Source of the DNA: Berberis thunbergii
Lineage: Eukaryota; Streptophyta; Magnoliopsida; Ranunculales; Berberidaceae
Assembly (NCBI GenBank): GCA_003290165.1
Contig: QNQO01000596.1
Location: 248,001 to 312,000, forward strand
Direction: 5' to 3'
DNA length: 64,000 nt
A program made the translations under genes and the position numbers. Positions 22,415 to 34,578 of the stretch are shown piece by piece; the first letter of the stretch is position 1, and every line of letters starts with the position of its first letter. The notes beneath the pieces were generated by a model that saw nothing but the letters and a program-made list of their open reading frames with translations, ran no database searches and was not told the origin of the DNA.

Positions 22415-23560
22415 TTAAGAATAATCAATCATTAAAGTCCATTATTAGACAATGGTAATGGCTGAACTCAACACTAGAAAGCAGATATTTTTGTTGATGA
22501 TTAGTGAGAATGAAAACTTTCATATCACATATTTCATTAGTTGATCCATATCTTAAGTATCCACACATAAAAGCTCCACTAAATAGGACAAGATCGGCAA
22601 GCAAAGTTGTTATGACCATCTCGTATTTCGATTAGTTTTGATTATAATTTCAACAAAACTATGGTCGTTAAGAACAAAAAATGATTTCGTGAACTGAAAA
22701 AGATAAATCATGAGACTTGTTTTTCGTCCTTCACTCTTTCCAACATTTTGAGTCATAATTTACTTGATATATGCATATGATGAAATAATTAAGGAAAAAA
22801 CATGTACATAAGTTTTATCAATGACTCACATCGTCTTGACTTAGAGCAACGCATTTAGCATTCATACCATTTTCATTTTATTGATTTTCAGCATTTGGAG
22901 AGCAATGTTGAGAGTTTTGAAAGCTTTTGAGATCGAGTATAGGAACGATATTCATCGTTCTACTCAAGTTGAAGTTTAATACTTCTTGTTCACTCCAATT
23001 TTCTATTGGTTATTGAGACATTTCCATAGCTCAACCGTAATACAAGCGCACATAAGGATATTGCGGGCCTGACATCACATGAAAATTATTTGATGTTGTA
23101 AGGAATAAAAACGAAAAAAGGTATTCGAATTTGATGAGGGCAAGTAGGAGTGATGAAGTGCGTAATTTGTATCATAGTGTCCGGAGTGTGTATCTCATAT
23201 TATCTATGATTATGTTTAGGATTTTCACTAACCCTAGAGATCCCACAAGCATTTTGTGGTAAAATAAGGACCTCACGCGCTCTCTTGATAAACACACAAA
23301 AATTAACAAAAATGCCTCTCTGTTAGGTTTTTCACTCCACTCTCCTTTGTTTTGGTTGTTTATCGTACAAAAGTCGAGATTAGGGTTTCATTTTTTTCCC
23401 TTTGTTCAATAATAAACTACTCAATATGTTTTCACTTACTTACTGCTCTACTAATATGATGTATTATATCAAATATGACGTTTGCTTTGCAATTTAACGC
23501 AATTCAAATAGAATAATGTGTATACATACGATTTTTGGATTTGATTTTGCTTGACTTAAA
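22415..23560. other. Gene-less spacer
   Basis: No coding, RNA or element signature is recognised. The sequence is AT-rich, with many short stops in all frames. Confidence 0.4.
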
Positions 23561-24147
23561 GGGTGTTTGTTTTTGCTTCTGAATGGAGTCAGAAGTCTTA
23601 ATAAGAAGTGGACCACCTTCCTTGAAGTGTTTACTTTTAGTTCTAATCAGATGTTCTATTTTTGATTGGAGTAAGCAACATGGAGGTGCTAGTCACTTAG
23701 CACTGAAAGCTGAGTAAAAAATTATTTCAGTAATAACCTTAACATAATTTTGTAATTACAATTGCTACTCCATCTTCTTAAAAATAAGTAGGGCTATATT
23801 TTCACAGCACACCTTCATTCTCTTCACCAAGCATTGTGGTTATACCTACCTTTACAAGGACTCGTTAAGAAACTTATCTCATTTCTTTCCTTCATCTTTG
23901 TGTTTCTTTCTCTGTATTTTCAAGTTTTTCTTCATCTCTCCAACTCTCCCTATCATGTATATTTTCAACTCTCCTTCATCTTTGCTTATATTCCGATATT
24001 CTTGTAATAAAATGTATTGTAACATTATCTAGGATTTGAGTAATTATTGGATATGATTTTAAGCACAATATTTGTATCATAAATTTTTTTAGCTCAGTAG
24101 GGCAAAATTATCAAACAGTTCTCATTCAGCACCTAAAAACAAACACC
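23561..24147. mobile_element. DNA-transposon MITE, GGGTGTTTGTTTTT ends
   Basis: The left end GGGTGTTTGTTTTTGCTTCT and the right end, reverse complemented as GGTGTTTGTTTTTAGGTGCT, form an inverted repeat of about 25 bp continuing with CTGAATG. The flanks are TTAAA-like on both sides, but a poly(T) run at the right blurs the duplication, so the superfamily is left open. A related right end (GTGCAAACAAACACCTT) at about 25034-25052 and a left end at about 24199 (ATGGTGTTTGTG) suggest a second, more decayed copy. Confidence 0.6.
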
Positions 24148-25292
24148 TTTTTTTAAATTTTATAGGTTCTAATCAACAGCTCATTCTACCTCTTCTATAG
24201 ATGGTGTTTGTGATTGTGTTCTAAATGGAGATAAAAGTGTTAAAAAAACCAAAACTTGACTCCCTAGACTTACTCCAGAACATTTAAAACAACAACTATG
24301 AGGTTCATCATCTGCCTTTCTTTTTGTCAACTCTCAACTTTTCTCCAACTCTCATATCACATTCCTATCCATAAATTTGTTCGTCAAAATGTTGCAACCA
24401 AAGTTTAAATATATATAAAATAAAAATAAATAAGTAAATAAATAAATAAAACCCAAGTAAAATGGAGATCGAGAAATGTATTAAACACACTAATTTTATT
24501 AGTTGAGATTTTGCAACTCATCATGCAGGGAATAGTTGGAAATAATATCCAAGCAAACGGTTCACAAATAAGGTCAGAATTCAGATTTTCCTGCAACTTT
24601 TAAAGCAACCATTCTAGTTGCAAATCCGGCAAAATAGCATAGAGCTCTTGATCTTGACATGAAGTCTCATGGCCTTTTGTTGATGTCCAATTGTTGAATT
24701 AGTGCATAGATCATTATGTTCCCGTTTACATCACTGGTACAAGCATGTCGGGTCTATCTGGTTGCACAAAAAATAGACATGAAAATTGAAACTATTTCCG
24801 TAATCCGATTCCGAGGCCTCTCCCTCGGACTTGAATTCCCATGAGTAGTGGGAAAACAGTCTTATGAAGAATCGATTTCCTATCAGTAAATAAACAACCA
24901 AATAGCAGAAATTTGCATAACAAATAAAATATATTCCATTTCCCAAAGACAATGGCTAACCAAACAAACCCGTCATGTATTCATTTTCTCAACCTCAAGC
25001 TTGCTATTTTTTCACTTGTAGCTACTTAAGGCGGTGCAAACAAACACCTTCTAGTCCTACCCTATTTAAGCATGGGTTAGTAGTATAAAAGTTAAAACGT
25101 ACATGTACATAGGATTAATACACATCAACAAAAACATGTGCTCTTGCTGCAAAAAATGTGTTCATCAACATACAGAACAGAACCCAGACACCTGTTTGCA
25201 GTTTGTCAAAAACCTCAACTGATTTTCTAATATTTTGAACTATACACAAAAATCAGTTGACATCAAGCAAAAAGCATTTTTGTACAAGGTCT
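24148..25292. other. Spacer downstream of B3 gene 2
   Basis: Apart from the possible second MITE at about 24199-25052, no feature is seen. The 25056-25292 part is immediately 3' of the B3 stop codon on the minus strand and probably includes its 3' UTR. Confidence 0.35.
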
Positions 25293-26531
25293 TTAGCTAA
25301 TTACTATAGGATTATTGGCGCTTTTACCATCAACTCTGTCAAGTAATTCAGGTGGGATCTCCCCATCAAGAACTCTCACTCTGAACTTGATAACATCAGT
25401 GCTGCACTCCATAAGTTCGAATACACAACCATCGCCAACTTTAAGTTTGTTATCCTTCACAAAGATTTTCCAGCCAGCTGGGTCAAAGCGTTGATAACTA
25501 CGGTCTCCATAATAGTTCATCTTCCAACTCTTGTTTTGGCATGTGAGAATCACAGGAACTACAGCTTTAGGAAGTACATTATGCATTTTGGTTGGAACCT
25601 ACAGTGAAGACAATTCAGATAATATACTTAAAAACAAGAGCATAATTTTGTATCATATTTTGATATATAGCATTTATAAAAGGTTCAGTTGAATGAAGTA
25701 GTGAAGCCCATCCCCCATATAGGTGACTCAAATACTTTTATATGCCTAACATGCAAGTACTTACATGACAGAAAACCTACAATACTACCTTCTTCTCATT
25801 TCTTACTGTAACCTACAAGCATTTCCTCAACTACTAAAAATGTATTTCTTTATCTCATCGGCTCAAATGCTCAACTATTCTAATTGACTAAATAAATTTG
25901 CGATGTTATAGTTATACGATGTCAACATGACATAGTTGCAAAAAACAAAAATCATTTTTATCTTAACAATACTTATTGCTAGCAATTTTACCATTGTCAT
26001 GGATCATAAGACTATGCCCAACTCTCTTACCCATGTCTCTATCAGGATCTCTATATCTAAACATCCTTTTGGATTTAGAGATTCTTAGGTGGTATAAATA
26101 TCACTGGACCATCGAATTGGATATGTTATACATATGGTCTAAAGTTTCAATGGTCCATTAGGCACTTTTTCTACTAATGAATCTCACAGAAGTAAATGCA
26201 TATTTTACCATCAGTTTAACGAGGTGGGACTTTGAAAAAATACAATGAAAATAATGACTATCTGGTGAAAGCGGCCACTGATCATCATTCTCTGCAGTGT
26301 CATCTAAGCGTGGTTGGTACTCTTGAATCTGCATGTCCTTTCCTAGTAAAGAACATGGAAATAAATTTAAGAATACTAACAAAAAAGGAATCAAATTCAA
26401 TATTTAAATCAGACCGGGAACTCAATGCTTATACCTTCATCAGCTTCTTGTTCTGAAGATGGAAGGTTCTCTTCCTGAATGAGTCCAAAGTGTCCACCAG
26501 AAATGGCAGGAATGAGTGCCCAACTATCCAT
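25293..26531 (-). CDS. B3-domain DNA-binding protein, gene 2 (three coding exons)
   Basis: Three minus-strand exons join in frame: 26435-26531 (MDSWALIPAISGGHFGLIQ..., phase 1 end), 26209-26342 (GKDMQIQEY...FHCIFSKSHLVKLM) and 25293-25598 (VPTKMHNVLPKAVVP... to NPIVIS stop). All sites obey GT-AG and the phases agree, giving 178 aa. The N-terminus is short and acidic. One B3 domain covers about residues 57-160, with LSKSH-like FSKSH, YGDRSY and AGWKIFVKDNKLKVGDGCVFEL. It is a putative nuclear DNA-binding protein of REM-like B3 type; single-domain short members are usual in that group. The start ATG follows directly after a ctgttgcag acceptor, so a 5' UTR exon is likely. It is paralogous to 3223-5009, with the B3 intron at the same codon. 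The last intron is 610 bp. Confidence 0.8.
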
Positions 26532-28736
26532 CTGCAACAGATATCCATAAGATAAAGCTGGTTATGGAATGCTCAGATTTTGGTAACGATAGTGTGTGTT
26601 TTATTGCACTTTCTATCTTATTATTTAATGACATGAAGCTACATCAAACATACAATTCCACGCATGCATCCAAGGAAGTCAGGCAAGCCTCATTTTTGGT
26701 GAACAAAGCATTATTTTATCTTTTTTATTTCCTTATTTGTGTCTGAGCCTAAACTCTATTATAAAATAGATGCCTTCATGGGTTAGATTTGATTAGGGTT
26801 GGATTTGTCCTTGAAGATAAGCAATAATGATGGGTAATTGACGCTTTTGCTAATAGTTTTGACTTACATCTATTACAGATGAAGGCCAACAGCTAACCCA
26901 GACCTTTCAAGTAGGTCTCAGCTTTGTACATAACATAGAATTGTAAATTAAAAACATTCTGAAAATTGTTGGGTCTTAATAAGAAAAGTATTTGATAATA
27001 CAATAAACACACTTAAAATGATAATAGGAAATTTGCCAGAAACACGTTCCAGCCTTACACGTGGTGCGTGAGTCTTAAAAGAATAATAAGAAATTTGCCA
27101 GAAACATGTTCCAGTACTCCCCTTAAATGTGAAGCGTGAGTCTTGGCTAATTTGGTCATCAGGAATCTTTATCTACGTCAGTCAAAACTTGTACGAATTA
27201 ATCTACATATCAATTTCAAACTTTTAACCAGGTTTTTGCAAAACGAATTTAGGATTTTCCTGTCTAGGTTCATATCTACCTTGGTTATCACAGAAATCAG
27301 TAACAGAGCAGTTCAATGGAACTGACCTCAATATAGCAAGTGGCAGTAAGACCACAATATAATTCGTATCTCAAGTAATAAGTTAGAAAGCTTAAACTAG
27401 AAAATGGAAAAAAAAAAAAAAAAAAACCATCTTGAAATACAATTTGTATCTCAAGTAATAACTTAAGAAAGGTTTAAATCTTATAACCCTGAGGCCCCTG
27501 ACAACATTGTGGATCATTGTGAGCAATCAAATAAAAAATAAATGATTTACAATAGCAGCTTCTTGCTTTGTCAGATCCAAACCTCAAAATGTCAAAAATC
27601 AAACACTCTTCAAAGTGGTTTCTTTTTGTCCCTATGGAACGACAAGTGCACGTGTTTGTCGTGTCAAACACAAGGTGTTCAAAAAATCCAACAGTTGCAA
27701 TATTGTTTCCGTCCAGTAATAAACTTCATTTTGTTGGTCAGATTTCTCACTTGTAGATCAATATTTTTAATTACATATTCATACCTTTCAGTTCGAAAAA
27801 GACAGAACGCAAGCATTTTTCGCAGATCAGCAAATAAAGGTGCCTATTGTAAAGATTCTGCGATTTCCACCTCTATTGTATCCTACATGTGAGCAACCTA
27901 AGACAGGAGCATTCTCTTTTAACTATATATTTTAAGCTGATCCTTCTCAGGATATCTTAGAAAAACTGGATTTCAAAAATATCCTAAGCACTCGTCTAGA
28001 ATCAGACTCAAACTTTTCAATCAAGAGTTTTTATGAGATGAAGCAAAGGTGGCCATGGCACTTCTTACTTCCATACTTGTTCCTACACATCTATCCCAAG
28101 ATCATCGTTTCACATCACCATATATTTCACTAATAAACTGCCTAAACCCAACTTTACTTTGTGGAGTAGAATAAATATCTTATCTATAATCTTTGAATTG
28201 GTATTTCCTGTTTTCCCACAATTTTATTATGTTAAAACATTCTCTTGATGCTTCTCCAGCCATGCTAAATGAGACAGAGATGAATTTTAATTTTCTTTTA
28301 GAGACAGTAAAGATTCCTCAATTATGTTCACTAATAGCCCATTCAGTTTTACTATCTCTTGATATCTCAAAAAATCAGTAAGGAAATTCATAATGAAAGG
28401 GGTTCAATGTGATGTAAATTATTAAGGAATCAAGAGAGCAGGTTTGAAGCAAAGGAATTAATCAAGTCAGGTTTGTTTGTTTAGTGAAGAAGAAGCCCTT
28501 GCTTGCTTAATAGATAATCAATATCTCTATCTCTCTCTAAAACAAAAACCTCAAAGCATGCAAAGAAAGAAACACTGGCAGAGGTCACCACCAACAAACA
28601 AAGACTCACTCTAATATTCACAACCAACTTGAAAATTAAAATTAAGCAGGAAGAAGAAACAAGTAAAGACCAACAACCTCCCAAACACTTATAGATAAGA
28701 GAGATAAAGATATATATGGCTGGTTTGATCACTTAC
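26532..28736 (-). other. Putative 5' UTR intron of B3 gene 2
   Basis: The acceptor ctgttgcag at 26532-26540 and the donor gtaagtgatc at 28736-28727 would bound a 2.2-kb intron. The interior has no recognisable gene or element with ends. It holds a tandem duplication at 27020-27144 and an A run at 27409-27426. The intron is inferred from splice-site strength and from the start codon lying on an acceptor. Confidence 0.45.
27020..27144. repeat. Imperfect tandem duplication of about 60 bp
   Basis: Two adjacent units share GAAATTTGCCAGAAACA(C/T)GTTCCAG, then a diverged middle, then GTGAGTCTT. The first unit (27020-27077) contains an ACGTGG core (compare the G-box CACGTG) in TACACGTGGTGCGTG; the second (27081-27144) has lost it. 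Confidence 0.75.
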
Positions 28737-28935
28737 GTGAATAGAATGAGTGAGATGAAGTAGTACTGTAGTAGTAGTAGTACTAGTAACTTCTTCTTCT
28801 TTCTTCTGGAGAATAGCACTTGCTTTTGAGATACAATGACATGAGCACAGTAGACCCTGGCCGCGTTGCGTTGCACATTTAATAATGAGTTTGTCTCGGC
28901 AAGCTAATTTGTTTTTTTTTTTTTCAAACATTGAC
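28737..28935 (-). promoter_or_regulatory. Candidate 5' UTR exon and proximal promoter of B3 gene 2
   Basis: The minus strand has an AT-rich stretch (CATTATTAAATGTG, near 28880). It is followed by a CT-rich leader with tandem ACT triplets, then CTCATTCTATTCAC just before the consensus donor GTAAGT at 28736. This fits a short untranslated first exon. No clear TATA box was identified. Confidence 0.4.
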
Positions 28936-29356
28936 TTTTTACATTTTTAATTATTCTCTTTAAAATATAACCACATACGTTATCTAGAAGGGGTAAAAAT
29001 ATAAAAAGTCCAAAACCTGATAAAAAAAAGTGGTTCAGCGCTGCCTAGAATTGGGGTTTATAATACACGGACTGAGGAGGACATTTGCAACAATAATTTT
29101 AGACATCAAGGGCTACCAACCATTTTTTTACCAGGATTTGGGTTCTTTATACTTATACCCCTTCTATAAATAATGTTTGCGGTTGTGTTTAAAAGAAAAT
29201 GGGTAAAACTCTCAACTTTGGCCAAAAAATGGCTAGTAGCCCTAATTGCCTGAACTTACTCCCTCAGCAATTGACTGACAACTCTTTAAAAAAAAAAAAT
29301 TAGGTTAATTTCTATTTCTCCCTAATAAATAGCTAATGCAAGTTTACCCCATCCTA

Positions 29357-30985
29357 AGGACTAACGGTCAATATGCATTGACTGGTTGTTCAATGACCAC
29401 ATATCTTTAATAAATCTAAGGCTGAGATTGAATTTCGGAGAGTTCGTCTCAAAGAAGATTGAATGTTCCAATCAAAATAATAATCATATCTAAAAAAATC
29501 AACAGTTATAAAAAATTAAATTTAAAAAAAAAAAACCCTCATCTTCCCATTCCCCCTTCTTCTCCATCTATCTGTAAATCATCGTCAAGCCCCACCTCCC
29601 CCTTCATTTTTTCCCTTTCTGTTACGAAAACACCCCTTTCTTCCTCACCGTCTTCCTTTTTCTCTCTGTTTCGTAAACAGCGCCACTCCGCCCCGCTTCC
29701 ATTTACTTCTCTCTGCAAACACCGGAAGGCAACCACCAGTGGTCACCCCCTCCCCCAATCTTCCTCCTCCCCTTCGTCTTCATCTCTACCACTATCAACA
29801 CACCCCCTTCTGCTCCTCTTCAATTCACCTCCGATCAGAAAATCCCGCCCCTCCCCCTTTTCCCTCTTTCTAATTTTTTTATTGACAAACATAGTTTATG
29901 TTTTTTCTTCTTTTCTTTTCTAGACAATGAGAAACATATGACATGAAGAAGCAAAACAACCGATAATTCGAACAGTTTTGATCGTTGGATCAATCATGAA
30001 TGAGGTGCTAACAGTCGATGATGCATCATCCTCATTCATGTTGGCTTCATCTTCACCGTCGATTCTGCCCCACAACCTCCCTCTCATTTTTTCATTCCTC
30101 GCTTTTTCCATCACTCAGTTTCTCAAGCTCTTCATTACTTGTGTAGTACCCTTTCATTTCAATCGAATTTTCAACAATGGATTTTGATTTGATCGGACTT
30201 TCAAAGTCAAAAAAAAAAAAAAACTAAGTGAGATGGTGAGTTCACGGTCGATTGATTAATTGACATATCGATTGGATGAATGAATGAGAGAAACAAAAAG
30301 AGAAAGAAATGAACAAATAGAGATGTTGAGATTGGGTCAGGTGTTTTGATTCAAGTAGTGGTGGAGGTGAGTTGGGTGGAGATGCAATGGAGCTGTTGGT
30401 GTTGAAAGTAGGGTGAGATAGGGCGTTTGGATTTAGGTGGTGGTGGTGGAGGTGTTGTTCTCTGTGACGCCAATGACTCTGACCTGCCCCATCCCTTCTT
30501 CTATCTCTCTATTCTCTGCGACACCGACTACTCTCTGCTCCGCCATTTTTCTCTCGTCTGCTCCCTCTATGTTTACTACGACACCCACAATCGCCCTACC
30601 TCCTCCTTTCTTCCTCTCTGTTTGATTTAGTTTCATTTTCAACCAGCCACTAGCAACCCCAACCTCTCATTGAAGATGAAGATTTTTTTAAAGTATTTTC
30701 TCAAGATAATTCGTATCTCAACATCTAGTTTTGTGATTCATTCGTAAATTTTTTTTAGAGATACATGAAAATTTTGTATCTATTAATTTTTTTCTCAAGA
30801 TACATATTAGGTTCATTTGTAGGTTATTATTTGAAGGACATGTTGGTAATCAAAATGAAGTCACGTAAACTTTTTAAACAATCAACATGCAAGAACTGCT
30901 AGTCCTAAGGCCATACTAAAATAGTGAGTAATGACGAGAGTAACATTGGATAGCTATTTATTATGGAGATCATATCACAATTAAC
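29357..30985. repeat. 1.6-kb tandem duplication, left unit
   Basis: The unit runs from a CAATATGCATT motif through a CT-rich block, a conserved minus-strand frame, a GGTGGTGGTG block and an end with CTCAAGATACATATTAGG. The neighbour at 30986-32560 repeats all parts in order. The minus frame 30114-29920 encodes KMRGRLWGRIDGEDEANMNE, then DDASSTVSTSFMIDP. I do not recognise the peptide. No LTR, TIR or poly(A) marks the ends. A partial third copy is at 11620. Confidence 0.75.
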
Positions 30986-32560
30986 TAGAAGATTAACGAT
31001 CAATATGCATTAATTGTCAGATCACGAGCTGTTCTTGAAATTCATATTATAATGACCACATACCCCCAGATAAATCTAAGATTGATATTGAATTCCAAAG
31101 AATTTTAGATCAAATGTTTCAATCAAAATAATAATCATATCTCGAAAAATCAACAATTATTAAAAAATTAAATAAAAAAACCTCGTCTTCCCATTTCCTC
31201 TTCTTCTGCATCTGTCTGTAAATCATCGTCAGCCGCCACTTCCCCCTTCATCTTTTTTCCTCTCTATTACGAAAGCACCCCCTCTTCCTCTTTCTCTCTG
31301 TTTCGTAAACAGTGCCACCCCACCCCGCCTCCTTCTACCTCTCTCTGCAAACACTGCCAGGCAACCACCAGTGGTCACCCCTCCTCCCCTTCATCTTCAT
31401 TTCTACCAAGTATCAACAAACACCCTTCTACTCCTCTTCAATTCACCTCCGATCAGAATTTTCATCTTCATCTTCATCTTTTTCCCTCTCTCTAAATTTT
31501 CTGTTGTCAATAAATTACGAAACCCCCACACACAGTTTATGTTCTTCTCTCTTCTTTTCTTCTCTTTTCCTCTAGACAGAATGAGAAACATATGACGTGA
31601 AGAAGCAAAAGAACCGATAATTCGAATCAGTTTCGACCATTGGATCAATCATGAATGAAGTGCTAACAGCCGATGATACGTCCTCCTCGTTCAAGTCGGC
31701 TTCTTCTCCACCATCGATTCTGCCCCACAACCTCTTTCTCATTTTTGCATTCCTGTTTTTATCATCACTCAGTTTTTCAAGTTCGTCATCACTTGTACAG
31801 TAATTCCAACAATACCCTTTCATTTCAATCGAATTTTGGACAATGGATTTTGATTTGATCGAAGTTTCAAAGTAAAAAAAAAACTAGTAAAGTGAAATGG
31901 TGAGTTCATGGTAGATTGATTAATTTACCTATTGATTGTACGAATGAATGAGAGAAACAGAAAGAGAAAGAGTAGATAGAGAAGTTGAGCTTGGGGTAGG
32001 GTGTTTTGATTCAAGTTGTGGTGGAGGAGAGTTGGGCGGAGGTGCAATGGTGTTGTTGGTTTTGAAAGTGGGGTGAGATGGGGTGTTTGGATATAGGGGG
32101 TGATGGAGGTGTTATTCTCTGCGACGCCAATGACCCCGACCCGTTCCATCCCTTTCTCTCGTTTGGTCCCTCTCTGTTTATTACCTCCTCTTTTCTTCAT
32201 CTCCTTCCTGTTTTTGGTTGATTTATTTCTTTTTTCACTAATTTCAACCTCTCTTCCATGCATTAAGGAAGAAGATTATTTTTTTAAAAAAATTTCTCAA
32301 GATTATTTGTATTTCAAGGTCTAGTTGTAAATGAGATACATGAAAAAATTTGACTCATTAATTTTTTCCTCAAGATAAATATTAGGTTCATCTGTGAGTT
32401 ATTGTTCAAAAGACATTTTGATCATCAAAATGAAGTTGCATGAGCCTTTTTGATAGGCAATGTGCAAGAACGGCTAGTTCTGATAGCAAATTAAAACAAT
32501 AATTAATAACGGGAGTAACCTTGTATTAACTATTTATTAAGGGGGCATTTTATAATTAAC
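30986..32560. repeat. 1.6-kb tandem duplication, right unit
   Basis: It is collinear with the left unit at perhaps 80 percent identity by eye. The minus frame 31823-31572 is longer here (DDELEKLSDDKNRNAKMRKR, then LWGRIDGGEEADLNEEDVSS and AVSTSFMIDP). The same residues are kept despite nucleotide differences, while the left unit is frameshifted upstream. It could be a captured gene fragment or an untranslated host sequence. The opposite strand is a pyrimidine-rich, proline- and serine-coding shadow. Confidence 0.75.
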
Positions 32561-32652
32561 CCTTCTTTATTTTGTTTATTATGGATTATAACATTTTTTC
32601 ATTAAATATTTGGTTTTGTAATTATAGATCTACGAAACATTACAATGCACAT

Positions 32653-33618
32653 TAGGGGTTGGCACGGGACGGGATGGAACGAGATATACTCATCCCTATC
32701 CCATTACATTCATACGGGATCGGAACGGAATGGAATGGGGTTTTCCTATCCCGACCTCATTCTGGTATGGGATGGAACGGACCGGGACGGGATCAGCGTG
32801 CTGCCTGTGACTGCCGCGAAGATTATCATCATATAAGAGCGTGAAAAATAATTTTCTTATAATTAAATATAGACATGCAAATATAAGGATAACCACTAAA
32901 TCCCCTAACAATGAAGTCGATCGGGCTTGACTTTTAGAAAATGACATGATAAATGGGACCCACTAAGAGTATTTTGTCGTTGTGATGACCTTCCAACTGA
33001 TTTTACAATTTCATTACTGTGGGAAACAAAATTCATAGTTCTTTGACAAAATGACATTTCATCTTTTGTTAGAGAAGAAATATAGACATATTGGTGATGC
33101 TCTAACATATTCATAATGGTTTACCATCAATACATATATTGTAATTAAAAAAATATATTTTTACAGTCACGGGCATCTCAAATTCTTGGCTCCGCCTCTG
33201 AATGTTCCCTTCTGAATATGTATTACTCAGTTAATTGTCATTTTTATTTTCACCTGGGTATTATCAATATTTAGAAGTTAAATAATTTGAGTCACTTTTA
33301 TTGGGAATCCAAGCAACAGTCTATTATCTTTCTCTTGCTTAATGAATATTTATTTCTTGAAGTAACATTTCTATTACCACTACAAACACCATGAGTTTCT
33401 GTCAGTCATCTGTAAGTTTATATGAATATAAATAAATAAATAAAAATATTAATAATAAATATTAAAAAAATAGCTCGGGACGGGACAAGATAAGCGGGAT
33501 TGAAAATCTTCATCTCATCTCATCCCATTCTAAATCGGGACGGGACGGGATCGAGATAAAATTATTCAATCTCATTAAGACCCAAAAAAATCGGGACGGG
33601 ATGGAATGCCCACCCCTA
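32653..33618. mobile_element. hAT MITE with perfect 8-bp target duplication
   Basis: The ends are TAGGGGTTGGCA and, reverse complemented, TAGGGGTGGGCA. They are flanked by the identical ATGCACAT at 32645-32652 and 33619-33626. Subterminal CGGGACGGGATGG motifs are repeated several times at both ends, as usual for hAT transposase binding. An internal GGCTCCGCCTCTG at about 33189-33201 looks like the right end of another, nested hAT. No transposase frame is present. Confidence 0.9.
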
Positions 33619-33626
33619 ATGCACAT

Positions 33627-34578
33627 CATGTATGCGCCATATTTTGATTGTTTCAAAAGTTATTGCCTTCCATGACATTGCCCACACATATTCGTTAAAT
33701 CCAATTTTATAACTTAAATAATTACCTAGTCGCACGGCACATTACTTGTTCAAATTATAACGGTACTAATTTCGCAATCAATTTACGTAGTATGATAAGT
33801 TTTAAGGGTATGTCCTCTTGTGACCATGATACAAATTGTATGCATTCTAGTAGAAAATTTTGTATTTTCTTTACTTTTTAAACCTTATCTATCATAAGGG
33901 TAAGGGATGCAATTACTAACAAACATAGCTTCACAATAACGTAATTGCTAAGAGCATCTACAATAGGAGGGTCTTGTAGGGTTGGGAGCCTTTCTCACTG
34001 AAGCATGAACGGAGATGGCTTTATGGCATCCCTATCTGATGTATAAGCTATTTCTAAACTTTAAGCATCATTAACATCATATTCCCCTTGAACATATTTC
34101 TTCTTTTTGTTCTACTGTAATTTCTAGGGGCAATTTTACAGGGAGCAAACTGAAGAACCAGATAAACAAAAAGAAAGGAACTATCGAGTTATCAACCAAC
34201 AAAATTGTGTCACAAATTCAAGATTTAGGAAACAATTTTGGGGAGATGAGGAAATCCGGATCATAACTAGCTATCCACCACACACAACACACACAAAAAG
34301 AAAAAGAAAAAGGAAAAAACACCAGTAGCCAAACACTAAAAATGTTCAAAAAGGACCAAAACATTATATGGGAGCTTTCGCACTCCCATCCCATTTGCTA
34401 TGCACTTCAAAGCTAAGAGGTATCTAATATTTCAGCTATTTGTCCAAAGGCCAACGTCAAAAATTATGATGGTCAGTAATGACTACGGCAATGATTCAGA
34501 CTCGGTCATCTTCTTTACCTTCAGAGGATGGAGGAGGGGCTACAAGCACATATACATATTAACAAGATCGCTATGCGA
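33627..34578. other. Spacer and probable 3' UTR of the HSF gene
   Basis: The part nearest 34578 lies directly after the HSF stop on the minus strand and should include its 3' UTR. No clear AATAAA signal is visible on the minus strand within 250 bp. At 33951 a TAAGAGCATCTACAATAGG motif resembles a Tourist-type MITE left end without a visible partner. Confidence 0.45.

Noticed and set aside
29459..29923. 154-aa Ser/Pro-rich plus frame
   Set aside because: It is low-complexity coding from a pyrimidine-rich strand. The partner unit at 31312 keeps only a broken version, while the opposite strand shows the conserved peptide.
33951..34050. Tourist MITE start GAGCATCTACAATAGG
   Set aside because: No inverted right end or TAA partner was found nearby, so it is mentioned only as a possible fragment.
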